Source: Alteribacter populi
GTDB lineage: Bacteria > Bacillota > Bacilli > Bacillales > Salisediminibacteriaceae
DNA: 64,000 nt
Direction of reading: 5' to 3'
NCBI RefSeq assembly: GCF_002352765.1
Contig: NZ_KZ293963.1
Location: forward strand, 2,812,368-2,876,367
The position numbers and the translations under genes were made by a program. The notes under the pieces are model-generated. The model was not told where the DNA came from, did no database searches, and saw only the letters and a program-made list of their open reading frames with translations. Below, one piece after another: positions 33,185 through 41,721 of this stretch (the stretch's first letter is position 1; each line of letters begins with the position of its first letter).

Positions 33185-34096
33185 GTGAGCAGTCAATGGA
33201 TCTTTCTTAGCGGTCAATTTGTAAAAAAAGAAGAAGCAGTCGTATCGGTTTATGATCACGGGTTTTTGTATGGCGATGGGGTGTTCGAAGGGATTCGCGT
33301 CTACAACGGAAATATCTTTAAACTAGATGAACACTTGAACCGGCTTTACGATTCTGCACAGTCAATCATGATGACTGTCCCTTACACGAAGGAGGAAATG
33401 TCAGCGATTATTGTAGAATCAGTACAAAAAAACAGACTAGACAGCGCGTATATTCGAGTTGTCGTCTCCCGCGGACCTGGTAATCTTGGCCTTGATCCTA
33501 CGTTCTGCTCAGAACCACGAGTCGTTGTCATAGTTGAAGAACTCAACATGTTCCCAAAGGAATTATACGAGCGCGGACTTCGTGTAGGATCAGTTGCCAG
33601 TCGTAGAAACCGCCCGGATGTGCTGAGTCCTCAAGTAAAATCTCTTAACTATTTAAATAATATTTTAGTAAAGCTTGAAGCTAATCAAGCTGGGGTTGAT
33701 GAAGCACTCATGCTCAACGACCAAGGATACGTCACAGAAGGTTCAGCAGATAACATCTTCATTGTGAAGAATGACACAATTTATACCCCTCCCATTTACC
33801 TCGGGGCTTTGGAAGGTATCACAAGAAATGCCATTATCGACCTAGCCAACCAACATGGGTACAAGCTTAAGGAAACACCTTTCACCCGGCATGACGTTTA
33901 CGTAGCAGATGAGGTCTTTTTAACAGGAACAGCGATAGAAGTAATTGCCGTTGTTGATGTGGATGGTCGAAAAATTTCTGATGGCAAGCCGGGAAAAGTA
34001 ACCCAGCACCTGTTATCTGTCTTTAGAAACCTTGTAACTACAGACGGTGTTTCTTGCTATCCAGAAGTCACAAAACAACAATCACGCGTAGGATAA
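33185..34096 (+). CDS. ilvE: Branched-chain amino acid aminotransferase, copy 1
   Basis: A 303-residue fold-type IV PLP aminotransferase that converts branched-chain 2-oxo acids to Val, Leu and Ile. YDHGFLYGDGVFEGIRVYNG, the PLP lysine in QVKSLNYLNN, and EGSADNIFIV are intact. Most of residues ~135-205 are identical to the second copy at 40786. The start is the GTG at 33185, 8 nt after AAAGGAG, aligning with the second copy's ATG; a GTG at 33176 is inside the ribosome binding site. It is followed after 33 bp by a CstA-type transporter gene. D-amino-acid transaminase-like proteins share this fold, but the pairing with ilv genes favours IlvE. Confidence 0.88.
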   Translation: MSSQWIFLSGQFVKKEEAVVSVYDHGFLYGDGVFEGIRVYNGNIFKLDEHLNRLYDSAQSIMMTVPYTKEEMSAIIVESVQKNRLDSAYIRVVVSRGPGNLGLDPTFCSEPRVVVIVEELNMFPKELYERGLRVGSVASRRNRPDVLSPQVKSLNYLNNILVKLEANQAGVDEALMLNDQGYVTEGSADNIFIVKNDTIYTPPIYLGALEGITRNAIIDLANQHGYKLKETPFTRHDVYVADEVFLTGTAIEVIAVVDVDGRKISDGKPGKVTQHLLSVFRNLVTTDGVSCYPEVTKQQSRVG

Positions 34097-34129
34097 GTTC
34101 TGGCGTTTCTTGTAGGAGGGAAAATCATT

Positions 34130-35572
34130 ATGGTAACATTTCTAGTCTCCATTACACTACTGATCATTGGTTATATGGTCTATTCAAAAGTAGTAGAACG
34201 AGTTTTTGGCATCAACGATCAAAATAAAACACCCGCCTATAAAAAAAGTGACGGAATGGACTATGTTCCGATGAGCTGGTGGAAAGGAAGTTTAATTCAG
34301 CTTCTTAACATCGCAGGGCTAGGACCTATTTTTGGGGCCATTATGGGTGCCCTCTATGGTCCAATCGCATTCATTTGGATTGTTGTTGGCTGTCTTTTTG
34401 CCGGGGCGGTTCACGATTATTTTTCAGGGATGCTTTCCCTCCGTCATAACGGGGAGCAATATCCTACGATCGTCGGTAGGTATCTCGGAAAGTCTGTGAG
34501 AGTCTTCATCCACATTGTCTCTATCGTGTTAATGATCTTAGTTGCTGCAGCGTTCACAGCTGGCCCTGCTCAACTCATCGCTGAGCTTACACCTTTAAGT
34601 TTTATCGTCGCTCTTGGTGTCATTTTTGCATATTTTTTAGTCGCTGCAATTTTACCTGTAAACAAAGTGATCGGAAAAATCTACCCTGTTTTTGGGGCGA
34701 TTTTAATCTTCATGGCTCTCTCAATTGCTGGAGCACTGATATTTACCAACCAACCGATTCCGAATATAACGATGTCCAACCTTCATCCAGAATCTTTGCC
34801 TTTATGGCCGCTCTTAATGGTTACTGTCTCTTGTGGAGCGATCTCAGGGTTTCATAGTACTCAAAGCCCAATTATTGCCCGGACAATTAAAAAAGAGTCA
34901 GATGGTAGAAAAGTATTTTACGGAGCAATGGTTGCAGAAGGTATCATTGCCCTCATTTGGGCCGCTGCTGGAATGACATTCTTTGGCGGAACGAACGGAT
35001 TACAAGGAGCCCTTGCTGCAGGAGGGCCTGCCGGTGTTGTGAATGAAATCTCTACTTCTCTACTAGGAACTATTGGCGGTATTCTTGCGATTTTAGGCGT
35101 TATCATTTTGCCTATTACTACTGGAGACACGGCGTTACGTTCTTCCCGGATGATGCTAACTGAGTTTCTCAGTAAAGCTTTCACCAATCTCGATGGGAAA
35201 AAGAAAATTATTTTTGCTACTATTCCTGTCACAGTTCCTGCGATCTTCCTTGCAACGATCGATTACACATTTTTGTGGCGTTACGTAGGCTGGACAAACC
35301 AGGTTGTTGCCACGGTAATGCTCTGGACAGGTGCGATGTATTTACTTAAACACAAGAAGCTTCATTGGATCTGTAGTGTCCCCGCTATTTTCATGACTAG
35401 CGTAGTATGCACGTACATTTTTTATGCTCCAGAAGGATTTAATTTAGGTTTTCAGTCATCAATTATCATCGGTCTCACTTTAACTATAGCTGTTGGTATT
35501 TGGTATACTCGCCAAATCCTCGCTCACCTAAAAACAATAGAGAAAGAAGAAGTCTCCAAAATTGCCTCTTAA
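34130..35572 (+). CDS. cstA: Carbon starvation protein CstA family transporter
   Basis: A 480-residue membrane protein with many helices. YKKSDGMDYVPMSWWKGSLIQ, NIAGLGPIFGAIMGALYGP and GAVHDYFSGMLSLRHNGE-type segments are the CstA core, and ISGFHSTQSPIIARTIKKE and PITTGDTALRSSRMML follow. CstA proteins import peptides in some bacteria and pyruvate in others. It is shorter than E. coli CstA (~700) and in the range of bacillar relatives. AGGAGGG precedes the ATG. It is co-transcribed with ilvE1, a pairing that suggests uptake of a substrate linked to branched-chain amino acid or pyruvate metabolism. This is inference. Confidence 0.9.
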   Translation: MVTFLVSITLLIIGYMVYSKVVERVFGINDQNKTPAYKKSDGMDYVPMSWWKGSLIQLLNIAGLGPIFGAIMGALYGPIAFIWIVVGCLFAGAVHDYFSGMLSLRHNGEQYPTIVGRYLGKSVRVFIHIVSIVLMILVAAAFTAGPAQLIAELTPLSFIVALGVIFAYFLVAAILPVNKVIGKIYPVFGAILIFMALSIAGALIFTNQPIPNITMSNLHPESLPLWPLLMVTVSCGAISGFHSTQSPIIARTIKKESDGRKVFYGAMVAEGIIALIWAAAGMTFFGGTNGLQGALAAGGPAGVVNEISTSLLGTIGGILAILGVIILPITTGDTALRSSRMMLTEFLSKAFTNLDGKKKIIFATIPVTVPAIFLATIDYTFLWRYVGWTNQVVATVMLWTGAMYLLKHKKLHWICSVPAIFMTSVVCTYIFYAPEGFNLGFQSSIIIGLTLTIAVGIWYTRQILAHLKTIEKEEVSKIAS

Positions 35573-35613
35573 TAGAAAAACTGCCTCAACTTAAAGTTGA
35601 GGCAGTTTTTCTA
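35573..35613 (+). terminator. Terminator of ilvE1-cstA
   Basis: Perfect 18-bp stem starting in the cstA stop region, loop TTAAA, with TTTTT inside the 3' arm. Confidence 0.92.
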
Positions 35614-35711
35614 TTATTTCTCGGGCAATAATTGTTAGAACATGTCGAATAGAGTAGCTTTAAACTCCCACCGATCAAACCCACAATTGAAACATGAAAG
35701 TATGCATATTA

Positions 35712-35747
35712 AAACCACCCTAAAAGCCAACACTTTTAGAGTGGTTT
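35712..35747 (-). terminator. Terminator of the parMR operon
   Basis: Stem AAACCAC..TAAAAG / CTTTTA..GTGGTTT (two paired blocks) 8 nt past the parR-like stop, followed on the minus strand by TTTTA. Confidence 0.8.
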
Positions 35748-35754
35748 CTCGTTT

Positions 35755-36381
35755 TTAGCGATTCATCCGCTCTAAAAACCCACCGAGTAAATCATCAACA
35801 TCTTCATCTTCTGGTTCCTCTTCTTTTTCAACGTCTTCTTCTGACGCAGCTGCCTGCTCACTTCGGACTTGAGCCCAATCAAAGTTATCTAAGTCACGTT
35901 CAAATGACGTCTCATCATGCCTGTCGTAACCTTCATCTGACTGTTTAGTTTCATCGCCTGGTGAAGGTTCAGGTTCAAACCTACTGGAAGCAGCCAGCTC
36001 ATCCTCTTGTAAATACAGTGCCTCATCAATATCTAACGAGTTGCTGTTCAATGAAGCCAAAACGGAAGTCGCACGAACAGGATCAGCTAGGAGCTGATAA
36101 ATAATGTTACCAATCAGCGCCTCCGAATGAGCATGCTTCAGCCAGTTTCGCTGTTCTTTATTGAGCTGCTTCGGAAGAGGAACTGTAACCGTCTCTCGTT
36201 CCTTTTGAATAGACTGACTAACTCCATCCAGCGTATACTCGGCAATTTTACTGGAAAAGTTTCGTTTCTCTGTCTCTTTTAAGTCCTGTAATTGTTTTAT
36301 GAGATGCTCAGGTGTATCCGAAGGGAGACGAAATGTGATCGCCTGCCCTCTTTGAATGCCGCCTGTCCCCTTTTTATTCAT
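35755..36381 (-). CDS. ParR-like DNA-binding adaptor of the segregation locus
   Basis: A 208-residue protein 12 bp downstream of the parM-like gene. The basic N-terminal ~100 residues (RGQAITFRLPSDTPEHLIKQL, NFSSKIAEYTLDGVSQ) suggest a ribbon-helix-helix-like or small helical DNA-binding fold; the C-terminal third is very acidic (ASEEDVEKEEEPEDEDVDDL) and ends in a short hydrophobic helix GGFLERMNR that could dock on the filament, as in ParR. No strong sequence match is claimed; the role is inferred from position in a ParM-adaptor-centromere arrangement. AGGTGA precedes the ATG. Confidence 0.65.
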   Translation of the reverse strand: MNKKGTGGIQRGQAITFRLPSDTPEHLIKQLQDLKETEKRNFSSKIAEYTLDGVSQSIQKERETVTVPLPKQLNKEQRNWLKHAHSEALIGNIIYQLLADPVRATSVLASLNSNSLDIDEALYLQEDELAASSRFEPEPSPGDETKQSDEGYDRHDETSFERDLDNFDWAQVRSEQAAASEEDVEKEEEPEDEDVDDLLGGFLERMNR

Positions 36382-36393
36382 GGAATCACCTGG

Positions 36394-37584
36394 TTAGTTT
36401 TTTACTGCTTTCTTCTCTGCTTCTTTCTTTTTACTCTCTTTTGCCTTGTTTTTCTTTCTTTCAGAGTCAGAGATTAGTTTGTAATAGGCATTAGCCATCA
36501 TCCAAATGCTTTCTTTTTCATCTTCAAAGAAATCAATATTGTAACCATCAAGGTTGTTATTAAGTGTCTTAATATAGTCCTTCAACACCATGGCGCCTCC
36601 ACCTACAAAATAACAAATCTCTGATTGGGAGTTTTTCGCCCATACATTTCGCAAGTGACGGTACTGTTTTTTTGCCAGTTCCAATAAAATACGGTCAGTA
36701 ATGTCATGTACACTCGTACGGCTACCTTTAACCATAATATGATTGCGGTCGTTTTTCTTTGTTAATATGTCGACTACATCACGACGACTATCTAGCTCTA
36801 CACCGTGCTTTGAACGAATTTCTTCGCGAATCGACTCTAATGATTCGGAAACACCGAGATTAAAGCCTTGTGCTTTGTCGTCATCAACATTGCGATTGCG
36901 AATTACCGCGATATCAGTCGAAAGCCCCCCAATGTCCTGAATGAGGATTTGTTTGTCGATTAAATCACGGTTAATAATGTTCAATTCTTTGTCCATAACA
37001 AGGTTAATGTATGCTGCGAAACCTTCAGGGTAAACTTTGACTTCATCAAATTTAATGTTTACTTTCATTCCTTGATATTTAGGTGTTACTAAAAATTCAA
37101 CTTGGTGAACAGAGCTTAACAGTTGTGAACGATAACCTACATCTTTTCCTTCTTTCACTTCACGAAGAGGGAGACCTGTACCAAGCGTGTAGTTTGCTTC
37201 TACTACTTGATTGTTCTTTTTAAAAAGATCCGCATTTTCCTCCTTAACAGCATCCAATGCTAAAGAAGCGAAAAGCATGACCAATGTTTGATCTTCTTCA
37301 GATTTACTGCTTCCAGGATCAATTTCCGTTGCATTATCTGACTTCGTAGCAAGATCGCCAACCCGATAAATTACATTGTTTTCCGATAGGGCAGGGGAGT
37401 GAACTCGAATGTGAATCCCATCTAATGGATCCTTTTCATTTAATTCTTCAATTCCAATAACCGGACGATCTTCAATATCTCTCGCAATTACGTTTGGTAT
37501 GTAAAACTCAGAATCTGCCTTTCCAAATAACGCTTTCACTGAATCGTTTCCAACGTCAACAGCCGCAATTCTTGTTTGACTCAT
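36394..37584 (-). CDS. parM: ParM/StbA-family actin-like ATPase
   Basis: A 396-residue actin-fold ATPase. Phosphate-1 motif AAVDVGNDSVKALFG at the N-terminus, phosphate-2 motif QDIGGLSTDIAVIRN near residue 225 and adenosine motif CYFVGGGAMVLKDYI near residue 345 are intact. ParM-type filaments push or position replicons via an adaptor bound to centromere repeats. The tail is lysine-rich (KKNKAKESKKKEAEKK). The start at 37584 has GGAAGG 9 nt upstream. A GTNNAC iteron array lies 200 bp upstream and a ParR-like gene follows, so this is a complete type II-like locus. The neighbours are ordinary chromosomal genes, so it is either resident on the chromosome or left by an integrated plasmid or phage. 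Confidence 0.85.
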   Translation of the reverse strand: MSQTRIAAVDVGNDSVKALFGKADSEFYIPNVIARDIEDRPVIGIEELNEKDPLDGIHIRVHSPALSENNVIYRVGDLATKSDNATEIDPGSSKSEEDQTLVMLFASLALDAVKEENADLFKKNNQVVEANYTLGTGLPLREVKEGKDVGYRSQLLSSVHQVEFLVTPKYQGMKVNIKFDEVKVYPEGFAAYINLVMDKELNIINRDLIDKQILIQDIGGLSTDIAVIRNRNVDDDKAQGFNLGVSESLESIREEIRSKHGVELDSRRDVVDILTKKNDRNHIMVKGSRTSVHDITDRILLELAKKQYRHLRNVWAKNSQSEICYFVGGGAMVLKDYIKTLNNNLDGYNIDFFEDEKESIWMMANAYYKLISDSERKKNKAKESKKKEAEKKAVKN

Positions 37585-37786
37585 ATTTATCATTCCTTCC
37601 AATAGAATAGTAGGGTAGTAGAGATTTTTACAAAAATGTCTTGCAAACTACCTCTACAGTAAAGAGTTTCGTATACCTTTTCGTTTTTCCTTCCTAATAG
37701 CAAAAGAAGAAAGAAAAAAATAGTAACTTGTACCATTTAATAAAAGAGTATAGTAGGTTGGCACATCCGTCAATGATCCATTCGTT

Positions 37787-37942
37787 GTGTACAATAACGT
37801 AAACATGTGTGCACTTTTGTATACATGTTTACAAACCTGTATACATACTGTTAATTCAACACGTGTACGATTTTGTAAACTTGTATACGTTTTTGTATAC
37901 ACAAAGATTACAAATTGTTTACATGTATACATTTTTGTATAC
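37787..37942. repeat. Centromere-like iteron array (parC) upstream of parM
   Basis: Thirteen hexamers of the form GTNNAC (mostly GTATAC, GTTTAC, GTAAAC, GTGTAC; one is GTGTGC) start at 37787, 799, 807, 819, 827, 839, 863, 875, 883, 895, 917, 925 and 937. Spacing alternates 12 and 8 bp, a 20-bp period of two helical turns, with two breaks of 24 and 22 bp. Regular iterons beside parM are the expected binding array for the adaptor. The rest of 37585-38247 is AT-rich with no gene. Confidence 0.8.
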
Positions 37943-38248
37943 ATAAAATTATAATGAGAATTTACACTTAATAATTCGAAATCTGTAGAAAAAAGAGAGC
38001 TTTTACCTCCCCCCTCCTTTTCATAAATAAAATATTTTATTGCACTAAAAAAAAGTAACTTTATTTTTATAAAAAGTCCGTGTGCACAAATAGGTGAAAT
38101 TTCCCATTTTTTCTTTAAACATCTCTAAAATCACATTATTATTATAGAAGGTGCTCCCTGAGTAGTTTGCAGTCTTACACAGCACGTGAAGTGCAGTCGT
38201 CGCTTCAAGAAAAGGGGACTAAAAACAGAAGACAATAATACGAACCAA

Positions 38249-38287
38249 AAAAGCGTGCAGTCTCCAAATTAGAGGCTGCACGCTTTT
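38249..38287 (-). terminator. Terminator of glnS
   Basis: 12-bp stem AAAAGCGTGCAG / CTGCACGCTTTT plus an inner CTC/GAG, followed on the minus strand by TTTTTTGG, 11 nt past the glnS stop. Confidence 0.9.
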
Positions 38288-38297
38288 ACAAATTTAT

Positions 38298-40016
38298 TTA
38301 CTTTAATTTAAACGAGCTTTTTAACGATACAATACGATTAAAAACAAGCTTTTCCCCGATCGTATGTTTCGGGTCGACGTTGAAGTATCCGTGGCGGAAA
38401 AACTGGAATTTATCCTGTACTTTTGCATCATCCATATTCGATTCAACATAGCCTTGTAGCACTTCTAACGAATCAGGATTGACAAGATCAAGAAATGTCT
38501 TGTCGACCTCTTCTACACCATCATTTTCTTTTTCATCTAAAATTAAAGAGTCGTACAAACGAAATTCTGCAGGTTTTGAATCACTTGCGTCCACCCAGTG
38601 GATCGTTCCTTTCACTTTTCGACCCGTAAATCCCGTACCGCTTTTCGTTTCCGGATCGTACGTACAGTGAAGCTCCACGACATTCCCCTCTTCGTCTTTT
38701 ACGAAGTCTTCGCATTTAATAAAGTACGCATGTTTTAGGCGGACTTCGTTTCCTGGATAAAGACGGTGGTACTTTTTCGGAGGGTCTTCCATAAAATCCT
38801 CTTGCTCAATAAATATTTCACGAGAAAATGGAATTTGACGTTTGCCCATCTCTGGGTTTTCTGGATTAATGTCGGCTTCAAGCAGCTCACTTTCACCTTC
38901 AGGGTAGTTCGTAATGATCACCTTCAACGGTCGAATCACACTCATCGTGCGAGGGGCTTTCATTTTTAAATCTTCACGGATAAAGTGCTCGAGCATTTGA
39001 ACATCTACAGCACCATTTCCTTTCGACACGCCCGTTGCACGAATGAATTCACGAATCGCTTCAGGTGTAAAACCACGGCGGCGAAGTCCTGAAATTGTCG
39101 GTAAACGAGGGTCGTCCCAGCCATCGACAAAATTTTCATCGACTAATTGCTTCAATTTACGCTTACTCATGACGGTATTGGTCAAATTCAAGCGCCCGAA
39201 TTCAATTTGCTGAGGTTGTGCTTCCATTTCGGTATTTTCGACAACCCAATTATATAGAGGGCGTTGTTCCTCGAATTCTGTCGTACAAATGGAATGTGTT
39301 ACTCCCTCAATCGCATCTTCAATTGGGTGAGCAAAAGCGTACATCGGGTATATGCACCACTCATCTCCGGTATTATGGTGCTCAGTATGAGAAATACGGT
39401 ACAATACCGGATCACGCATGTTCAAGTTCGGTGAACTCATATCAATTTTTGCACGCAAGACTTTTTCCCCATTAGCAAAGTTTCCAGCTTTCATTTGTTG
39501 AAATAAGTCAAGGTTTTCTTCAATACTCCTACTGCGAGAAGGGCTTTCTTTTCCCGGCTCGGTTAGCGTTCCACGGTATTCTCTGATCTCATCAATAGAT
39601 AGATCCTCAACATAAGCAAGACCTTTATTGATCAAGATTATCGCCCGATTATACATTTCATCAAAATAATTGGATGCAAAATGGAGTTCTCCCCAATCAA
39701 ATCCTAGCCATTTTACGTCTTCTTTGATGGACTCAACATATTCGCGATCCTCTTTTAATGGGTTGGTGTCATCAAAACGAAGGTTCGTTTTGCCCTTGAA
39801 GTCATCAGCTATTTCGAAGTTTAAGGCGATTGATTTTGCATGACCTATATGTAAGTAACCGTTTGGCTCTGGTGGAAAACGAGTCACAACTTCTTTGTGT
39901 TTTCCGGAGCTTAAATCTTTAGAAATAATGTTCTTTATAAAATTTGAAGAAGTCTCTTTATTCTCCATAGCTTTCAACCTCTCTATCGCTTCTTGTAATG
40001 AATCTGCAGTCTGCAT
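38298..40016 (-). CDS. glnS: Glutaminyl-tRNA synthetase
   Basis: A 572-residue class I synthetase that charges tRNA-Gln with glutamine. Class I motif 1 is GYLHIGHAKS (HIGH at residues 56-59), the KMSKS-type loop is NTVMSKRKL, and the GlnRS-specific C-terminal anticodon-binding barrels are full length. TRFPPEPNGYLH and RFDDTNPLKED are GlnRS hallmarks. Most bacilli lack GlnRS and make Gln-tRNA-Gln through GluRS and the GatCAB amidotransferase, so this gene is unusual for the group and probably acquired; some alkaliphilic Bacillaceae have it. AAGG precedes the ATG. Single gene with a strong terminator. Confidence 0.93.
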   Translation of the reverse strand: MQTADSLQEAIERLKAMENKETSSNFIKNIISKDLSSGKHKEVVTRFPPEPNGYLHIGHAKSIALNFEIADDFKGKTNLRFDDTNPLKEDREYVESIKEDVKWLGFDWGELHFASNYFDEMYNRAIILINKGLAYVEDLSIDEIREYRGTLTEPGKESPSRSRSIEENLDLFQQMKAGNFANGEKVLRAKIDMSSPNLNMRDPVLYRISHTEHHNTGDEWCIYPMYAFAHPIEDAIEGVTHSICTTEFEEQRPLYNWVVENTEMEAQPQQIEFGRLNLTNTVMSKRKLKQLVDENFVDGWDDPRLPTISGLRRRGFTPEAIREFIRATGVSKGNGAVDVQMLEHFIREDLKMKAPRTMSVIRPLKVIITNYPEGESELLEADINPENPEMGKRQIPFSREIFIEQEDFMEDPPKKYHRLYPGNEVRLKHAYFIKCEDFVKDEEGNVVELHCTYDPETKSGTGFTGRKVKGTIHWVDASDSKPAEFRLYDSLILDEKENDGVEEVDKTFLDLVNPDSLEVLQGYVESNMDDAKVQDKFQFFRHGYFNVDPKHTIGEKLVFNRIVSLKSSFKLK

Positions 40017-40171
40017 GATACCTTCTACTATGTACCTATAGTAACATGTTTAAACGTGAAGATGTAGAATGAACGTGGCTAAGATTGGAAGAATTACTCA
40101 AAGAAATTCTACAATGGAAAAGGCCGCTGTAAATAAAACTCCCCCATCATTTCCTTACTACCTACACTTTT

Positions 40172-40425
40172 CCCGCCGGAGTCGCCGCCTTTCACTCTTT
40201 CGTATCATAAATCAATAACGAAAGTCTTAGTTGACCTTGTACTTTCATCAAAAAAGTTTTTATACAGAAAGTGACCTCGTAGCTGTCTCTTCCTCTGCTA
40301 TTCATGCTCCGATGTGTATCCGCCCGAAACAACCCGATACTAATTCACGAAGTAATGCTAGTCGCTTGCGCTAGATATTGAAGCGTGGATTTTTATATTT
40401 TCTTAATTCTAATCAAAAACAAATC
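40172..40425 (+). repeat. Dispersed intergenic repeat mosaic, copy at 40.2 kb
   Basis: Composite of three blocks found elsewhere: CCCGCCGGAGTCGCCGCCTT (like 6938), AGTTGACCTTGTACTTTCAT plus TTTTATACAGAAAGTGACCT (like 19205), and TTGAAGCGTGGATTTTTATA (like 19290). Between the last two is a unique insert of about 95 bp (40279-40372). No coding potential. Confidence 0.7.
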
Positions 40426-40455
40426 CAACTCCGAATACTCCATTTACGGCCTTTA

Positions 40456-40469
40456 TGTAAGCGTTTCAA
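40456..40469 (+). promoter_or_regulatory. cre-like site, distal
   Basis: TGTAAGCGTTTCAA, 13 of 14 matches to the CcpA consensus, centred about 150 bp before the predicted ilvE2 start point. Confidence 0.6.
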
Positions 40470-40520
40470 AAAATTTTACATTGTAAAAATAATATTTTTA
40501 AAATCCTATTACACCAACAA

Positions 40521-40534
40521 TGTAAGCGCTATTA
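40521..40534 (+). promoter_or_regulatory. cre-like site, proximal
   Basis: TGTAAGCGCTATTA, 13 of 14 matches, centred about 87 bp before the predicted start point, matching the position of the site at ilvE1 and close to the activating cre of the B. subtilis ilv-leu operon. Confidence 0.65.
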
Positions 40535-40579
40535 TTAATAAAACTTTTTAAAATTATCAGATTTATTAAAAAAAACCTG

Positions 40580-40608
40580 TTGACCGCGCATTTTTATGGT
40601 TGTAAGAT
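40580..40608 (+). promoter_or_regulatory. SigA promoter of ilvE2 and the ilv-leu operon
   Basis: -35 TTGACC, 17-nt spacer, -10 TAAGAT, with start-point sequence (TTATCGTCAACATCAAAAAC) similar to the ilvE1 promoter. A ~170-nt leader precedes ilvE2. Confidence 0.8.
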
Positions 40609-40785
40609 TATCGTCAACATCAAAAACGAGAATAAGCTTTTCCCAATCACGAAATAGCTTTTATTCGGGAGATGACACGGCCTTTTTTACAAATTTCAAA
40701 AGAAGAAAATGTAGAAGGTTATTCTTTTATTCTCTGAGTTTATCAATTTAAAGCGTTAAATCACAAAAGGAAGGAGTGGTTATGT

Positions 40786-41697
40786 ATGAGTAATACTCAA
40801 TGGATTTATTTGAGTGGAGAATTTGTCAAAAAAGAAGAAGCCGTTGTCTCTGTTTACGATCATGGTTTTCTTTACGGAGACGGGGTGTTCGAAGGTATTC
40901 GAGTCTACAGTGGCAACGTGTTTAAGTTAGATGCTCATTTAAATCGCCTCTATGAATCTGCCCAGTCTATAATGCTGAACATTCCATACACAAAGGAGGA
41001 GCTTCAGCAAATTATTGTTGACACCGTCTGTAAAAACAATTTATCAAGTGCTTACATTCGTGTCGTAGTCTCGCGTGGCGCAGGCAATCTCGGGTTAGAT
41101 CCAGCATTTTGCTCACAGCCACGGGTCATTGTCATTGCTGAAGAATTGGCCCTCTTTCCTATGGAATTGTATCAACGAGGCTTGAAAATAGGATCCGTTG
41201 CCAGTCGCCGCAACAGACCGGATGTTTTAAGTCCACAAGTTAAATCACTTAATTACTTAAACAATATCCTTGTAAAGCTTGAAGCCAACCAAGCAGGTGT
41301 CGACGAGGCTTTGATGTTAAATGACCAAGGCTACGTAACCGAAGGCTCTGCTGATAATATATTCATCGTTAAAAACGGAACGATCTACACTCCCCCAGTT
41401 TATCTAGGGGCACTTGAAGGAATCACACGAAATGCCATTATCGAGCTCGCAAAAGAAAAAGGATATGACATGAAAGAGTCACCATTTACGAGGCACGATG
41501 TGTATGTTGCTGATGAAGTATTCTTAACAGGGACTGCTGTTGAGGTCATTGCAGTGGTTGAAGTGGATGGTCGGAAAGTGAATGATGGAAAACCTGGCAA
41601 AGTGACCAACCACTTGTTATCGGAGTTTAGAAACCTTGCCACAGAAGATGGTGTTCAGTGTTATAAACCAGAAGAAGACCATTCAGTTGTGAGTTAA
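40786..41697 (+). CDS. ilvE: Branched-chain amino acid aminotransferase, copy 2
   Basis: A 303-residue fold-type IV aminotransferase, full length with the same motifs as copy 1 (YDHGFLYGDGVFEGIRVY; PLP lysine in VKSLNYLNN). The two differ mainly in the first 130 and last 30 residues. It heads the biosynthetic operon: a T-box leader and ilvB follow within 410 bp on the same strand, with no terminator directly after ilvE, so ilvE is expressed even when the T-box stops transcription of the rest. AAGGAGTGG lies upstream of the ATG. Confidence 0.92.
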   Translation: MSNTQWIYLSGEFVKKEEAVVSVYDHGFLYGDGVFEGIRVYSGNVFKLDAHLNRLYESAQSIMLNIPYTKEELQQIIVDTVCKNNLSSAYIRVVVSRGAGNLGLDPAFCSQPRVIVIAEELALFPMELYQRGLKIGSVASRRNRPDVLSPQVKSLNYLNNILVKLEANQAGVDEALMLNDQGYVTEGSADNIFIVKNGTIYTPPVYLGALEGITRNAIIELAKEKGYDMKESPFTRHDVYVADEVFLTGTAVEVIAVVEVDGRKVNDGKPGKVTNHLLSEFRNLATEDGVQCYKPEEDHSVVS

Positions 41698-41721
41698 AGA
41701 ACTTTACACTTAGAAAATGTA

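Noticed and set aside
37654..37944. 96-residue open frame upstream of parM
   Set aside because: It is read from the iteron array itself; the Tyr/Thr/Val-rich product reflects GTATAC repeats, and it has no ribosome binding site.
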